From: Chloroflexota bacterium
GTDB taxonomy: Bacteria > Chloroflexota > Anaerolineae > Anaerolineales > VGOW01
Assembly (NCBI GenBank): GCA_016197225.1
Contig: JACPWC010000071.1
Location: 78,217-142,216 of the forward strand
Direction: 5' to 3'
DNA: 64,000 nt
Position 1 is the stretch's first letter; every line of letters begins with the position of its first letter. Below the pieces are notes generated by a model that was given only the letters and a program-made list of their open reading frames with translations, was not told where the DNA came from and searched no databases. This document shows positions 44,203 through 53,751 of this stretch, one piece after another. The position numbers and the translations under genes are program-made.

Positions 44203-44988
44203 TCATGCCGACGCGCCCGAGTAAGCTCTCAGGCCGCGCCGCCACACCCAGCGAGCAAGCAGAAGCAGGGCAACGGCCAGCGTCGCCGCGCCGGGCAGCG
44301 TTTGTGGCGTGAGGCGGTTGGTGAGCGCCTCGGCTGGCACGGTGACGGCAAAGGCGACCGGGACGAGGAAGGTCAGACCCGTGCGAAGCCAATCGGGATA
44401 AATGCCCACCGGCCAGCGCCCGGCGGCGTACACGCCCTGAAACAGATTGACCATCTCGTCAATTCGCAACACCCAAAACGCTATGGTCGTGAGCATGAGC
44501 CAGAAGCTATAAATCATCGCCGCGCCGCAGAGCAAGGCCACTGCGAAAGACAGCGCCTGCCCCGGGCCAACTGCAAACTGCAATTCATAAAGCGCCACGC
44601 CCATCACAACTGCTCCCATCACCAAATCGGTCGTTTGCCACAAACGGAACTCGCGCACGCTGATGAGAACCTGCGAGTCGGCGGGCTTGGTGAGGGCGAA
44701 ATCGAGCGTGCCTTCCTGGATGTCGCCCATCAGCCGTTCCATGTTGGGCTGGATCACGGTGCGGATGACGCCGCCGGTGAGGATGTGGACGCCCATCACC
44801 ATCAACAATTCCGGGCGCGACCAGCCGGCGAGGTCGGCGGTGTGGCTGAAGACCAGCGACAGGCCGACCAGGCCGGTACCCAGGGCGATGAATGATTGAA
44901 GCAATTGAATGAAGAAGTTGACGCGATATTGCAGTTCGTTCAACACGCCAACGCGGAAGTGAATCCAGATGAGTTTGAGAGTGTTCAT
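44203..44988 (-). CDS. ABC-2 type permease (second of pair)
   Basis: A 261-residue six-helix permease of the DUF990-like ABC-2 family. It starts MNTLKLIWIHFRVGVLNELQYRVNFF. It pairs with the permease at 45051-45854 and the ATPase at 45851-46936 to form an exporter. The gap to the upstream permease contains a strong heptamer hairpin that could adjust its expression. The substrate is unknown. Confidence 0.87.
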   Translation of the reverse strand: MNTLKLIWIHFRVGVLNELQYRVNFFIQLLQSFIALGTGLVGLSLVFSHTADLAGWSRPELLMVMGVHILTGGVIRTVIQPNMERLMGDIQEGTLDFALTKPADSQVLISVREFRLWQTTDLVMGAVVMGVALYELQFAVGPGQALSFAVALLCGAAMIYSFWLMLTTIAFWVLRIDEMVNLFQGVYAAGRWPVGIYPDWLRTGLTFLVPVAFAVTVPAEALTNRLTPQTLPGAATLAVALLLLARWVWRRGLRAYSGASA

Positions 44989-45003
44989 GGTTGCACCGTC
45001 GCC

Positions 45004-45052
45004 AATAACCAATAACGAATAACCAGTTATCAGTTATTCGTTATTGGTTATT
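45004..45052. repeat. Heptamer palindrome between permease genes
   Basis: The arm at 45004-45023 is three AATAACC-type heptamers, and a perfect 20-base inverted copy lies at 45033-45052. It forms an AT-rich hairpin in the mRNA between the two permease genes. Confidence 0.85.
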
Positions 45053-45854
45053 AATTTCCAACAGACGAAAACTGCCGAATGCCAAACCGCCACACAATGT
45101 TGACCAGCAGTGTGCCAGACAGAATCCAGAAAAATTGCATGCCCAGGCCGGCGAGCAATTGGGTGGGCGTGAGCTGACTGACGAGCGACTCAATGGGAAA
45201 ACCGAACGTCCACTGAAAAGGCAGGAAGCTCGCCAGCTTTTGCACCCAGCCGGGCATCAACGACATGGGCACCAGCCGCCCGGAAAGCAATAGCTCAATC
45301 GCAAAATACAACTCGTAGATGGCGCTCACGCGCGTTGTCCAGAAGGTGAGCATGCCCAGCAGGGAGAGGGCCATGGTCCGAATCAGGTACGCGCCCCAGA
45401 TGGCAAAGAAGAAGACGGCGATCCCCAAAGGAGTCGGGCTGAAGGTTGGCTTGAAGACCAGCGACAGGAACGCGGCCAGCGGCAACCACAAAATGATGAC
45501 GGCCACTTTCCAACCTGCGAAGTAAGCGATGTCGTTGTGAAGCGGGTGCAACGGGCGCAGAAGTTCGGCGGCCAGGCGGCCCTGCCGGATGCGCCACTCC
45601 CAGCCATAAGGCGTGAAGACGATGTTCATATTGCGCACCAGAGTCCACACGATGTAGTAAGCGGCGAACGCGCCCGGCGTATAGCCGCCCACCGAGCCGC
45701 CCTGGGCGTTGGCGACGGTTGACCAAACGACCAGGTAAATCACCGGCTCGGCGACCATCCCGATCATGTAAAAGTAATTCGCCACCCGGTATTGCAATTG
45801 AGTCACGACGGCGATCTTCATCGTGGTCAGATAGAAGTCGAGCATCCGTTTCAT
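45051..45854 (-). CDS. ABC-2 type permease (first of pair)
   Basis: A 267-residue six-helix ABC-2 permease. It starts overlap-coupled (ATGA) to the ATPase gene. Its C-terminal codons run into the heptamer palindrome, which supplies the stop region. Together with the next permease it would form the membrane channel of the exporter. Confidence 0.88.
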   Translation of the reverse strand: MKRMLDFYLTTMKIAVVTQLQYRVANYFYMIGMVAEPVIYLVVWSTVANAQGGSVGGYTPGAFAAYYIVWTLVRNMNIVFTPYGWEWRIRQGRLAAELLRPLHPLHNDIAYFAGWKVAVIILWLPLAAFLSLVFKPTFSPTPLGIAVFFFAIWGAYLIRTMALSLLGMLTFWTTRVSAIYELYFAIELLLSGRLVPMSLMPGWVQKLASFLPFQWTFGFPIESLVSQLTPTQLLAGLGMQFFWILSGTLLVNIVWRFGIRQFSSVGN

Positions 45855-46936
45855 GAGACGGCCTCTTTCTGCGCCGGCGCTGCCTGAGCAAAGACGCGCT
45901 CGATCACGTCGTCAATTGGCGTGTCTTCCACCGTCAGGTCAGACACAGACAAGTCGGCCAGCAAGCGAGCAGTGGCGCGGGACGTTTCGGCTTTGGGCAC
46001 ACGCAGAGTCACGCGCTCGCCGTCGCGGCCCGCCACTTCGCCGTAAGCGCTCAAGTCAACGCTTGGGTCGTCGAGCGTCAGGCCGATGGTTTTGTAGGAC
46101 GAGAAGCGCTCGACCAGGGTGCTCAGGTCGCCGTCGAACAAAATCTGGCCGTGATGGATGACGATGACGCGCTTGCACAACGCTTCGACATCGGCCATGT
46201 AGTGGCTGGTGAGAAGCACGGTTGCGCCGTAGCGCTGGTTATACTCGGCCACGAAGTGGCGCAGGCGGCGTTGCATGGTCACGTCGAGGCCGAGGGTCGG
46301 CTCGTCGAGGAAGAGCACTTTGGGGCGGTGCAGAAGCGCGCCCACCAGTTCCGCCTTCATGCGCTCGCCCAGCGACAGATTGCGCACCGGTTTGTGGACG
46401 AGTGGCCCAAGTTCGAGCAATTCGATGAACTCGTCGCGGGTCTTCTTGAAGTCGGCCTCGGGGATGTTGTAGATGGCCCGGTTCAGATCGTACGAGTCCA
46501 GGGCCGGGATGTCCCACACCAGTTGATTACGATTGCCCATCACCAGCGTAATCTGCTGGAGAAAGTCTCGCTCGCGCTTCTCCGGCAAGTGGCCCAGCAC
46601 GCTCAACTGGCCGCCGGTCGGATAAAGCAAACCGGACAGCATCTTGAGCGTCGTCGTCTTGCCGGCGCCGTTGGGGCCGAGAAAGCCGACGACCTCGCCG
46701 GGGGTGATGTCGAAGGTGATGCGGTCAACCGCTTTCACCTCGCGTGTCTTGCGGCGCACCAGGCTTTGCATGGCCGCCTTCAGCCCGGCCTCGCGCTCCG
46801 GCACAAAGTAGCTTTTGCTGAGATTGGAAACGTGAATGACAGAATTGTTTGTGGACAAGGTGACCTCTTGGTTGATAACTTTAGCGTCAGCAGTTGGCGC
46901 ATACTCGGCCAGGGCAACTCGCTGGCCATAAGGCAT
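45851..46936 (-). CDS. ABC transporter ATP-binding protein
   Basis: A 361-residue ATPase of the DUF990-associated/NatA-like exporter class, with Walker A GPNGAGKTTT, signature LSLGERMKAE, Walker B VLFLDEPTLGLD and the H-loop LLTSHY. A C-terminal regulatory domain of about 90 residues follows. ATG 46936 is annotated, but TTG 46858 has a good ribosome-binding site (agagg, 5 nt) and gives the usual N-terminus, so the real protein may be 26 residues shorter. Confidence 0.9.
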   Translation of the reverse strand: MPYGQRVALAEYAPTADAKVINQEVTLSTNNSVIHVSNLSKSYFVPEREAGLKAAMQSLVRRKTREVKAVDRITFDITPGEVVGFLGPNGAGKTTTLKMLSGLLYPTGGQLSVLGHLPEKRERDFLQQITLVMGNRNQLVWDIPALDSYDLNRAIYNIPEADFKKTRDEFIELLELGPLVHKPVRNLSLGERMKAELVGALLHRPKVLFLDEPTLGLDVTMQRRLRHFVAEYNQRYGATVLLTSHYMADVEALCKRVIVIHHGQILFDGDLSTLVERFSSYKTIGLTLDDPSVDLSAYGEVAGRDGERVTLRVPKAETSRATARLLADLSVSDLTVEDTPIDDVIERVFAQAAPAQKEAVS

Positions 46937-46972
46937 GTTGGCCTGGCGCACGCGCCACTCCGTTGCCCGCTC

Positions 46973-47980
46973 TTAAACTGGCTTGCGGTAGATGGTATCG
47001 CGCCTAACGACTCGAAAGCCACAGCTCTCATACAAGCGTGTTGCGCCCAGGTTTTCACTATCAGGAGTTAGAGCAGACTCGGACATGCCTTCTGCTTTTT
47101 GCGCTTGTAGGCTGCGGGCGATCAGCGCCCGGGCCAGGCCCCGACGCCGCCAGGCCCGATCTACCCCAATTCCCTCTGTATAGCCGCGTTTTCGGTTGAA
47201 CTTCTCGTTCTGTGCCTGATCGATAAAAGTCAACACATGCCCTGCAACTCGTTGGGTCGCGAGATCCCAGGCTATTTGCCACAGATGCGGTTGAAAGAGA
47301 GGGTTGGTCAGCCAGGCTTGATAATCTTCTTCAGTGGACTTTGTATATCCCCACTCGTCTTGACTGGTGTCGTCAACAGATGCCCAGATGGGGCGATAAT
47401 GTTCAGGTAATGCCGGGCGCACTTCCAGCCCTTCGGGCAACGGCAAATCGGGAATGTCATCAAGTGATGACCGCACCATTTGATAGAAGTGGCGTATGGG
47501 TTGGTAGTCTGCGCGCTCCAGCATTAGGGTCGTGCCTTCTTGAAATTGCGAGGCCGAAGCCTGAAAGAATTTGGCCTGATCCGTTGGATGTGTCGCCGCG
47601 ATGTCACGAAGGCGATTCTCAATCCACCACAGCATCACCCGACCAATCCCCTGACGCCGCCACGTCGGCGCCAGAAAGCCGACAAATTCATATATTCGTC
47701 CGGTTGCTGGTTCATCCCACCACCACCCTCGCGAGTAGCCAATGACCGCGCCCGCGATTTCTGCAAAGATCATATCTTGGTAGGGATCACAGTTGGTCAG
47801 GTGGTTATTATAATTATTGGCGATACCTTCAACGGTATCCGTGCGCTCGATTTTGTCTGCCCCGGCACTGGCCGTAATGACGGCTAATATATGGGGATAG
47901 TCACTCTCGCCTCGAAAGCGGCGAAAACTCAATCCAGAGATAGCAGGGGCATTCGCTACGGCAATCTGATCATCAGACAT
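46973..47980 (-). CDS. Tandem GNAT N-acetyltransferase (MshD-like)
   Basis: A 335-residue protein with two GNAT domains. The first has the acetyl-CoA motif RRQGIGRVML and the second has RRRGLARALI followed by NLGATRLYESCGF. Such duplicated GNATs include mycothiol synthase, but no mycothiol genes are nearby, so the acceptor is unknown. ATG 47980 has an aggag ribosome-binding site 6 nt upstream. Confidence 0.87.
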   Translation of the reverse strand: MSDDQIAVANAPAISGLSFRRFRGESDYPHILAVITASAGADKIERTDTVEGIANNYNNHLTNCDPYQDMIFAEIAGAVIGYSRGWWWDEPATGRIYEFVGFLAPTWRRQGIGRVMLWWIENRLRDIAATHPTDQAKFFQASASQFQEGTTLMLERADYQPIRHFYQMVRSSLDDIPDLPLPEGLEVRPALPEHYRPIWASVDDTSQDEWGYTKSTEEDYQAWLTNPLFQPHLWQIAWDLATQRVAGHVLTFIDQAQNEKFNRKRGYTEGIGVDRAWRRRGLARALIARSLQAQKAEGMSESALTPDSENLGATRLYESCGFRVVRRDTIYRKPV

Positions 47981-48029
47981 AATTGCTCCTAAGTTGCTGA
48001 TCGGATTCAATAAATCCGTGATTTCTTTC

Positions 48030-49382
48030 TTACCCAACCAGCGCCTCAACGCTCTCTCGAAACACTTTCGTGTGATAGTCAACATCCTCCGCTGTTGTGC
48101 TGGGCGACATGAGCGCCATGTTGTGAAACGGCGTCATCAGGATGCCACGATTGAGGGCGAACAGGTGCATAAAACGATCAAGCTCAACGTCCACCGCGGC
48201 GGCAGCCTCGCCGCCGTTTCGTGGCGGCGTCTCGCGGAACCAATATTCGGCCCGGCATCCGAGCCGCTTCACAATCCACGGCAGTCGCTTCTCACGAATC
48301 ACTGATTCGACTCCTTCGCCGAATCGTTCGCCGAGCGGAATCATTCGGGCAAAGGCTTTTTCGGTGAGCACGTGCTCAAGCGTGGCCCGCATCGCCGCCA
48401 GCGCCAACGCATTGCCCGACAGTGTGCCGCCAATGCCGCCCGTGTCAGCATCTTCCACGCTGGTTGCGCTGCGGATTCGTTCGGCCACCTCGACGCTCAG
48501 GCCGTAAGTTGCGGCGGGCATTCCGCCCGCAATCGGCTTGCCGATGGTGAGCAGGTCCGGCTTGAGGCCGTAGGCTTTGGTGTAGCCGCCCGGCCCGGCG
48601 CAGATCGTGTGCGTCTCGTCAATGATCAGCAATGTGCCGGTGTGGCGGGTGATCTCCCGCAGGGTGTCGTGGTAGCCAGGATCGGGATGGATGATGCCGA
48701 TGTTGGTCATGGCCGGTTCGGCCAGCACACAGGCCACGTCGCCGGGGGCGAGCGCCTCTTCAAGAGCGGCCAGGTCGTTGAACTCGATCACTTTGGTCGT
48801 CGTGGCCGGGTTCACTGCAGGGCCAAGGTTGCCCTGCCTGGGGCCGGCGACCCCGTCGTTCAAGGTGACGAACGTCTCATCCACCGTGCCGTGATAACAG
48901 TAATTGAAGGCCAGAATCAGTTTGCGGCCCGTGATGTGTCGGGCGAGCCGGATCGCGAAACGATTAGCGTCGGTGGCGGTCATGGCGATCTGCCAATAGG
49001 GCAGGCCGAAGCGTCGGGCAAGTTCCTCGCCAACCCAGATCGCGTTTTCGGTGGGGAGCATGAGGGTGATGCCATGCCGTGCTTGCTCGACGAGGGCGTT
49101 CACCGTGGCTTCGGGCGCGTGGCCGGTCATCGCGCCCGTGTCGCCCAGGCAAAAGTCAACGTAGTCGTTGCCATCCACGTCGGTGAAGTGCGCGCCCTTT
49201 GCTTCTTTGACGAAGACGGGGTACTTGCCCGCCCAGCGCACCATCCAGTTCATGGGCACGCCACCCAGTAGGCTGGATTTGGCCCGCTCGAACAGTTCGC
49301 GCGAGCGCGGGTGCTTCTCGACGAAGAGTTGTTCTTCTTGTGCCAGGCGTTCTTTCAATCGGGTTCGGTCAATGGTAGTCAT
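48030..49382 (-). CDS. Class III aminotransferase, glutamate-1-semialdehyde aminomutase-like
   Basis: A 450-residue PLP enzyme. Motifs are the small-residue loop (TATDANRFAIRLARHITGR), LLIIDETHT and the PLP lysine in LLTIGKPIAGGMPAATYG. It resembles HemL but lacks the haem-gene context and has an unusual GDTGAMTGH region, so a transaminase of another pathway is possible. ATG 49382 or 49385 (ATGATG), behind aaagga. Confidence 0.85.
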   Translation of the reverse strand: MTTIDRTRLKERLAQEEQLFVEKHPRSRELFERAKSSLLGGVPMNWMVRWAGKYPVFVKEAKGAHFTDVDGNDYVDFCLGDTGAMTGHAPEATVNALVEQARHGITLMLPTENAIWVGEELARRFGLPYWQIAMTATDANRFAIRLARHITGRKLILAFNYCYHGTVDETFVTLNDGVAGPRQGNLGPAVNPATTTKVIEFNDLAALEEALAPGDVACVLAEPAMTNIGIIHPDPGYHDTLREITRHTGTLLIIDETHTICAGPGGYTKAYGLKPDLLTIGKPIAGGMPAATYGLSVEVAERIRSATSVEDADTGGIGGTLSGNALALAAMRATLEHVLTEKAFARMIPLGERFGEGVESVIREKRLPWIVKRLGCRAEYWFRETPPRNGGEAAAAVDVELDRFMHLFALNRGILMTPFHNMALMSPSTTAEDVDYHTKVFRESVEALVG

Positions 49383-49398
49383 CATTTTCCTTTCGGCT

Positions 49399-49848
49399 TT
49401 ATGACTCAGCAATGGTGGGGTGTGACTCTGATTCTAGCGCATCATTGACCAACCACTGGCCGACCACTTTCCCCAGGCCAATGCCCTGATCCTTGAAGCC
49501 CAGCTTCTTGTAAAACTCAACCGCGTCGTCGGTGAACAGGTAGACGTGTTGTCCCGGCAGTTTGTCGAACACAATTTGCATCATCTTGCTGGCAATGCCC
49601 TGATGACGATAGGCCGAGAGCGTCCACACGTCCACAATGTAAGCGTTGCAAACGCCGTCCGACAGCGCCCGCACCGTGCCGATGATGCGAGCGTCGGCGT
49701 AAGCGATGCACGTGATCGCGCTGTTTTCAAACGAGCGCCTGAGTTGCTCCGGGTTTCGGCCATTGTCGAAATTGTCCTGAAGCAGAGTCGCTTTCATCTC
49801 GGTCCAATCCACGCTGTCGAGGTTTTCTTTGTAGACGACTGTTGTCAT
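49399..49848 (-). CDS. GNAT-family N-acetyltransferase
   Basis: A 149-residue single GNAT domain with motif A (VDVWTLSAYRHQGIASKMM) and motif B (VEFYKKLGFK). Acceptor unknown. Located 16 bases upstream of the aminotransferase gene. Confidence 0.88.
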   Translation of the reverse strand: MTTVVYKENLDSVDWTEMKATLLQDNFDNGRNPEQLRRSFENSAITCIAYADARIIGTVRALSDGVCNAYIVDVWTLSAYRHQGIASKMMQIVFDKLPGQHVYLFTDDAVEFYKKLGFKDQGIGLGKVVGQWLVNDALESESHPTIAES

Positions 49849-49891
49849 TGCATTCTATTCCTTGCTCTGGGCGGTAGTTTCAGATTGCGGT

Positions 49892-50794
49892 CTATCCGTC
49901 CGCAAGAACTTCCGCGATTGCACGTCGGGCTATTCCGGCAAGCACTGGATTCGTGTTCTGGTAGTAAGGGAGGGCAATCAACCCGACAGACAGCGCCCAG
50001 CCGCGACCTCGCGCCCAAGTCGCATCATCGACTTGTAGGGTTGCACGGAACACGTCCCGGGTTTCGGCAGACAGGTAGAGCCACGCGGCCATCACGTCGC
50101 AGGCTGGATCACCCACGCCCAGACATCCGAAATCAATGACAGCGATGAGCCGGCCCTGTACAGCCAGCAGATTCCCAGATTGCAGGTCTCCATGGAGCCA
50201 GACGGGCGGGCCGTGCCAAGCTGGCGCCTCGATGGCTGCGTCCCACACAGCGGTCACTGTGTCGGCATCGAGCGTGCCTCGCAGAGTGGCAATTGCGTCG
50301 CGGGTCTCCGTGTCTCGCCTTGCCAGCGGTTCGCCGCGAGAGGAGTTGTGCGGCCCGGGCGGCGGCCCGCCTGTTGCATCAAGTCGTTGCAGGGCAGCTA
50401 TGAATTGCGCTAAATCAATCGCCGCTTGGCGTGGCTCGGCAATGCGCTCGAGGGCCGCATTCTCGCCTTCGAGCCACCGATAAACCGACCAATGCCAGGG
50501 GTAGCCCTCACCGGGTTCACCTTTTGCGAGCGGAACGGGGATGGCGAGCGGCAGGAACGGGGCAAGCCTCGGTAGCCACAAGTGCTCCTCCTCCACCTGT
50601 CCAACGGCCCTATGAATGCGTGGCAATCGCACAACCATGTCATCGCTGAGCCTGTAGAGCGCGTTGTCAGTTCCGGCGGAAGGGACCGGTTCGATGGGAA
50701 GGTCTGCCCACTGCGGAAACTGCGCGGCGAGCAACCGGCCCACGAGGAATGCGTCGGTATCCATCTCGTCGTCATGCATTTTGCCAGCAGTCAT
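49892..50794 (-). CDS. Aminoglycoside phosphotransferase-family kinase
   Basis: A 300-residue APH-fold kinase with the catalytic loop WLHGDLQSGNLL and metal motif VIDFGCLGVGDPACD. Such proteins phosphorylate small molecules; calling it antibiotic resistance would be premature. It is the last of four genes (rsgA, RIO, methyltransferase, this) joined by ATGA overlaps. Confidence 0.88.
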   Translation of the reverse strand: MTAGKMHDDEMDTDAFLVGRLLAAQFPQWADLPIEPVPSAGTDNALYRLSDDMVVRLPRIHRAVGQVEEEHLWLPRLAPFLPLAIPVPLAKGEPGEGYPWHWSVYRWLEGENAALERIAEPRQAAIDLAQFIAALQRLDATGGPPPGPHNSSRGEPLARRDTETRDAIATLRGTLDADTVTAVWDAAIEAPAWHGPPVWLHGDLQSGNLLAVQGRLIAVIDFGCLGVGDPACDVMAAWLYLSAETRDVFRATLQVDDATWARGRGWALSVGLIALPYYQNTNPVLAGIARRAIAEVLADG

Positions 50795-51633
50795 AAGCGC
50801 CTTTCACTGTCGGCAGATTCGTCCTCTTTCCACAGGAACCGCCCAACAGCCAGATATGTTTTGTCATCCTTGAGCGCGGGCGCGATCACGGCGTCGAACT
50901 TGAAGAACTGAATGTCGGTAAGGCCCGCCTGGCGATAAAGCCGGATGACTTGATCGCGGGTGTACCAGCGGGTGGCGGGCGAGCGGCGGTGGAGTTCAGA
51001 GGCAATCACTTCGCCGTTGAGAGTCACTTCGTAGCGGTCTTCAGTATGCTCAAGCTGATTGGCCAGGTCGTACCAGGCCCGCGACCAGCGGCGCACAGTT
51101 GCGCCATCCTCCGGCCTGACCTTCTCGCCCCTGGGTGCCCACTCTGTTTCCGTCGGGCTGCCGTCATCCCAGATGTCCATGAAAGGCATGGCCAGCGTGC
51201 CGCCGGGCAGAAGGTAGGCGAAGAAGCGGCCCATCGCCTCGGCGGCCAAACCCGGATCGGTGAGCAGTTGAAACGAGCTTGAGGGCACGATGATCGTCTG
51301 ATACTTGCGCGGCAAGTCCAGGGACTCCATTCTCTGCTGGAACGTGTTTGGCTTGAGGCCAAGCTTCGCCGCCTTCTGGTGGCAGAGGGCCAGCATCTCC
51401 GGGGAGATGTCCACGCCGTCAATGTCTATTCCCTGCGAGAGGAAATCCAACAGGAGGCGGCCTGTGCCACAGCCCACGTCGAGGGCGGGCTGGCCGTACT
51501 TGCGAATCACTTCGAGGAAGAGAAAGCGGTCTTCCCAGTTGGAAGTGTCGCCGCGAAACAAGTCCCAGGTTGCCGCCATCTGGTCGCGATATTCAAAGTC
51601 TTGTCCGGTGGTAACAACAGCGGTGGTGTTCAT
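50791..51633 (-). CDS. Class I SAM-dependent methyltransferase
   Basis: A 280-residue methyltransferase with SAM motif I ALDVGCGTGRLL, acidic loop VDISPEML and motif IV TIIVPSSSFQLL. Its substrate is unknown. Overlaps the RIO kinase stop and the phosphotransferase start by 4 nt each. Start ATG 51633 follows the overlap; the upstream extension is antisense to other features. Confidence 0.9.
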   Translation of the reverse strand: MNTTAVVTTGQDFEYRDQMAATWDLFRGDTSNWEDRFLFLEVIRKYGQPALDVGCGTGRLLLDFLSQGIDIDGVDISPEMLALCHQKAAKLGLKPNTFQQRMESLDLPRKYQTIIVPSSSFQLLTDPGLAAEAMGRFFAYLLPGGTLAMPFMDIWDDGSPTETEWAPRGEKVRPEDGATVRRWSRAWYDLANQLEHTEDRYEVTLNGEVIASELHRRSPATRWYTRDQVIRLYRQAGLTDIQFFKFDAVIAPALKDDKTYLAVGRFLWKEDESADSERRL

Positions 51634-52583
51634 GCTAACGGTTCCTTTTTTGAAGTGTATTTGTGCCACAAATCGTTCGCCAGTTGCGGCGGGTTGCTCG
51701 CCACGCCGTAGCGGGCAAAGTATTGGCACACCCGCTCCACGTCGCGCCGGAAGATGGCGCGGGCAGACGGGTTGGCTTGCAGGCCGACGACTTGCGGGAA
51801 GTCAATAATCGAGATCGCGCCGTTCCAGTACAGTACGTTGTAAGCCGAGAGGTCGCCGTGCACCCAACCGCACGAGAGCATGATCTCGACGTTCCACATC
51901 AGCCGCTCAAACAGCGGGCGGGCTTCGGCGGAATCCAGCGGCACGTCAATCAACACCGGCGCGGGCATCGTCTCGTCGCCCACGTACTCCATCAACAGCG
52001 CATACTCGTTGTGCTTGAGCGGCTCCGGCACGTCAGCGCCGGCTTCGTGCAGTTGTTGCATGAGGGTGAATTCGTGCATCAACCACGAAGTCTGAGCCGC
52101 CTCCAGCCCCTTGCGCGATTTGCCGGCGATGGCTTTGTGCATGCGCCAGTCGCGGGCGCTGATGGCGTTGCCTTTGGCGTCGAGCATGGCCCGGCCCTGT
52201 TGATACTCGGTTGTGTTTTTGAGAGCGCGGAACTTGCGCGGGCGATACAGCTTGGCGGCGATCAGGTCGCGGCCAGAGTCGGGGTGAGCGGCACAGCAAT
52301 AGACGTTGGCTTCTTTGCCGCCCTTCACCCGCCGGGTCACATCGGCGATAACCTTGCCAAGATAGAACTGGCCGAGATGCTCGATGATCCAGCCCATCTC
52401 TTCGCTTGTCGCGTTCACCGACGGGCTGAAGAGTCGCTCGTTCTTTCCGGCGGCGTCCGGCTCGTAAAGCGAAGCGGCGGCTTCCCATTTGTTCTGTTTG
52501 GGTTTGTGATTCAGCTTGACCCGCCGGGGGCGGCGGTCATCTGTTTGAAGATCCAATTCTTCGTAAGATTCAAGATCGATCAT
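51630..52583 (-). CDS. RIO-family atypical protein kinase
   Basis: A 317-residue RIO1-like kinase/ATPase. Glycine-rich region VKGGKEANVY (86-95), ATP lysine Lys111 (AAKLYR), catalytic loop VHGDLSAYN (His242, Asp244, Asn249) and metal Asp261 (IIDFPQ). RIO proteins mature the small ribosomal subunit in archaea and eukaryotes. Here the gene is overlap-coupled to rsgA, which matures the bacterial 30S subunit, suggesting a related job. That link is inference. Confidence 0.93.
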   Translation of the reverse strand: MIDLESYEELDLQTDDRRPRRVKLNHKPKQNKWEAAASLYEPDAAGKNERLFSPSVNATSEEMGWIIEHLGQFYLGKVIADVTRRVKGGKEANVYCCAAHPDSGRDLIAAKLYRPRKFRALKNTTEYQQGRAMLDAKGNAISARDWRMHKAIAGKSRKGLEAAQTSWLMHEFTLMQQLHEAGADVPEPLKHNEYALLMEYVGDETMPAPVLIDVPLDSAEARPLFERLMWNVEIMLSCGWVHGDLSAYNVLYWNGAISIIDFPQVVGLQANPSARAIFRRDVERVCQYFARYGVASNPPQLANDLWHKYTSKKEPLA

Positions 52584-53581
52584 AGGTTGAAGTACTCTTT
52601 CATGTCCAGGTAACTTTCATATCGTCGGACGGTGACGCCGCCGTTTTCAACAGCGGCTTTGATCGCGCACCCCGGCTCGTGGCTGTGGGTGCAGTCTAGC
52701 CCGAACTGGCACTGGCCGACGTAAGGCCGTAGTTCCGGCAAAAGCGAGGCCAAATCGTCGGAGCCGACATCCCACAGTTTGAACATCCGCAAGCCGGGCG
52801 TATCCACCACACTGCCGCCGAACTCAAGGTCGAACATCTCAAGGTGAGAGGTGGTGTGCCTGCCTTCGCCAGTGTGGGTGTTGACGGCGTTGACGCGCAG
52901 GCCGAGGCCGGGCTGGACGGCATTGAGGAGCGTCGTCTTGCCCACGCCCGACTTGCCGATGAAGGCCGAGAGCTTGCCGCGCAACGCCTCTTTGAGCGAC
53001 GCGATGCCGGTTCCATCTACCGCGCTGGTGAGCAGAGTTGGGTAGCCGAGGCGGCCATACTCTTCGGCAATGAGCGTCAGCGGCTCGGCCTCGTCGGCCA
53101 GGTCGAGCTTGGTGAGGCAGATCAGTGCCGGGATGTTGGCAGCTTCGGCCATCGCCAGGTAACGATCCAGCAGGCGCCACTTAGGATCAGGGTGAACCGG
53201 AAAGACGGCCACCACCTGGTCAACGTTGGCGACGATCACTTGCTCCTGTGGGTGCTTGCCTGCCACTTCCGCCGTCGGTCGCGCCAGCTTGTTGCGGCGC
53301 GGGAGGACGTCGGTGATGACGCCCGTGCCGTGGTCGGCCTCGACGAAGCTGACGCAGTCGCCAATGGCAACCGGGTCAACGACGGCGATCTCTTTGACGG
53401 CCTGCACCCGCTTGCCGCGCCGTTTGGGGTCGGTGGGGGCGGCAATGGGGTAGATGAGATTTTTGCGGAGGCGGTTGGAGATCGAACAATCGAAGACCTG
53501 CCCCGCCGCGCGGACAAAGTATTTGCCCAGGAGTTTTTTGAAGACAGTTCCCTGATGAACTGCCTGAGGGTGTTGAGTCAT
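52580..53581 (-). CDS. rsgA: Small-subunit maturation GTPase RsgA
   Basis: A 333-residue circularly permuted GTPase that checks late 30S assembly. It has an N-terminal OB fold, G4 TKLD (157-160), then G1 GKSGVGKT (209-216), G3 DTPG (260-263) and a C-terminal zinc site of Cys291, Cys297, His299 and Cys305 (His301 also nearby). ATG 53581 is chosen with the ribosome-binding site aaggaa. It overlaps the RIO gene. The leader holds stacked hairpins and a 27-codon ORF. Confidence 0.96.
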   Translation of the reverse strand: MTQHPQAVHQGTVFKKLLGKYFVRAAGQVFDCSISNRLRKNLIYPIAAPTDPKRRGKRVQAVKEIAVVDPVAIGDCVSFVEADHGTGVITDVLPRRNKLARPTAEVAGKHPQEQVIVANVDQVVAVFPVHPDPKWRLLDRYLAMAEAANIPALICLTKLDLADEAEPLTLIAEEYGRLGYPTLLTSAVDGTGIASLKEALRGKLSAFIGKSGVGKTTLLNAVQPGLGLRVNAVNTHTGEGRHTTSHLEMFDLEFGGSVVDTPGLRMFKLWDVGSDDLASLLPELRPYVGQCQFGLDCTHSHEPGCAIKAAVENGGVTVRRYESYLDMKEYFNL

Positions 53582-53751
53582 GGTGTTCCTTATCGAAAGC
53601 GGGCAAGTTGCCAACTTGCCCTACGGCGACTTAAAACGTAACGGCCACGAGTCGCCGCATGTTGCCGCTCTCGTGGCCGGTGAATCAAAACGGCCACGGA
53701 GCAGAGCGCGCCCATGGCCGTTGATGGCTAAAGGGTCAGGCTAACGTCAGG
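53582..53751 (-). other. Structured rsgA leader with stacked hairpins
   Basis: Read on the minus strand after the small ORF come GCTAAC/GTTAGC, a cggcca/tggccg stem, a 10-bp stem (plus-strand arms 53642-53651 and about 53670-53679) and finally gggcaagtt/aacttgccc (about 53602-53621) just before the rsgA ribosome-binding site. The last hairpin could hide that site or terminate transcription without a T run. Confidence 0.6.

Noticed and set aside
48030-49382. hemL (tetrapyrrole synthesis)
   Set aside because: No neighbouring haem genes and divergent N-terminal motifs. Kept as a class III aminotransferase.
49892-50794. Aminoglycoside resistance gene
   Set aside because: The APH fold covers many small-molecule kinases, and the operon context points away from resistance.
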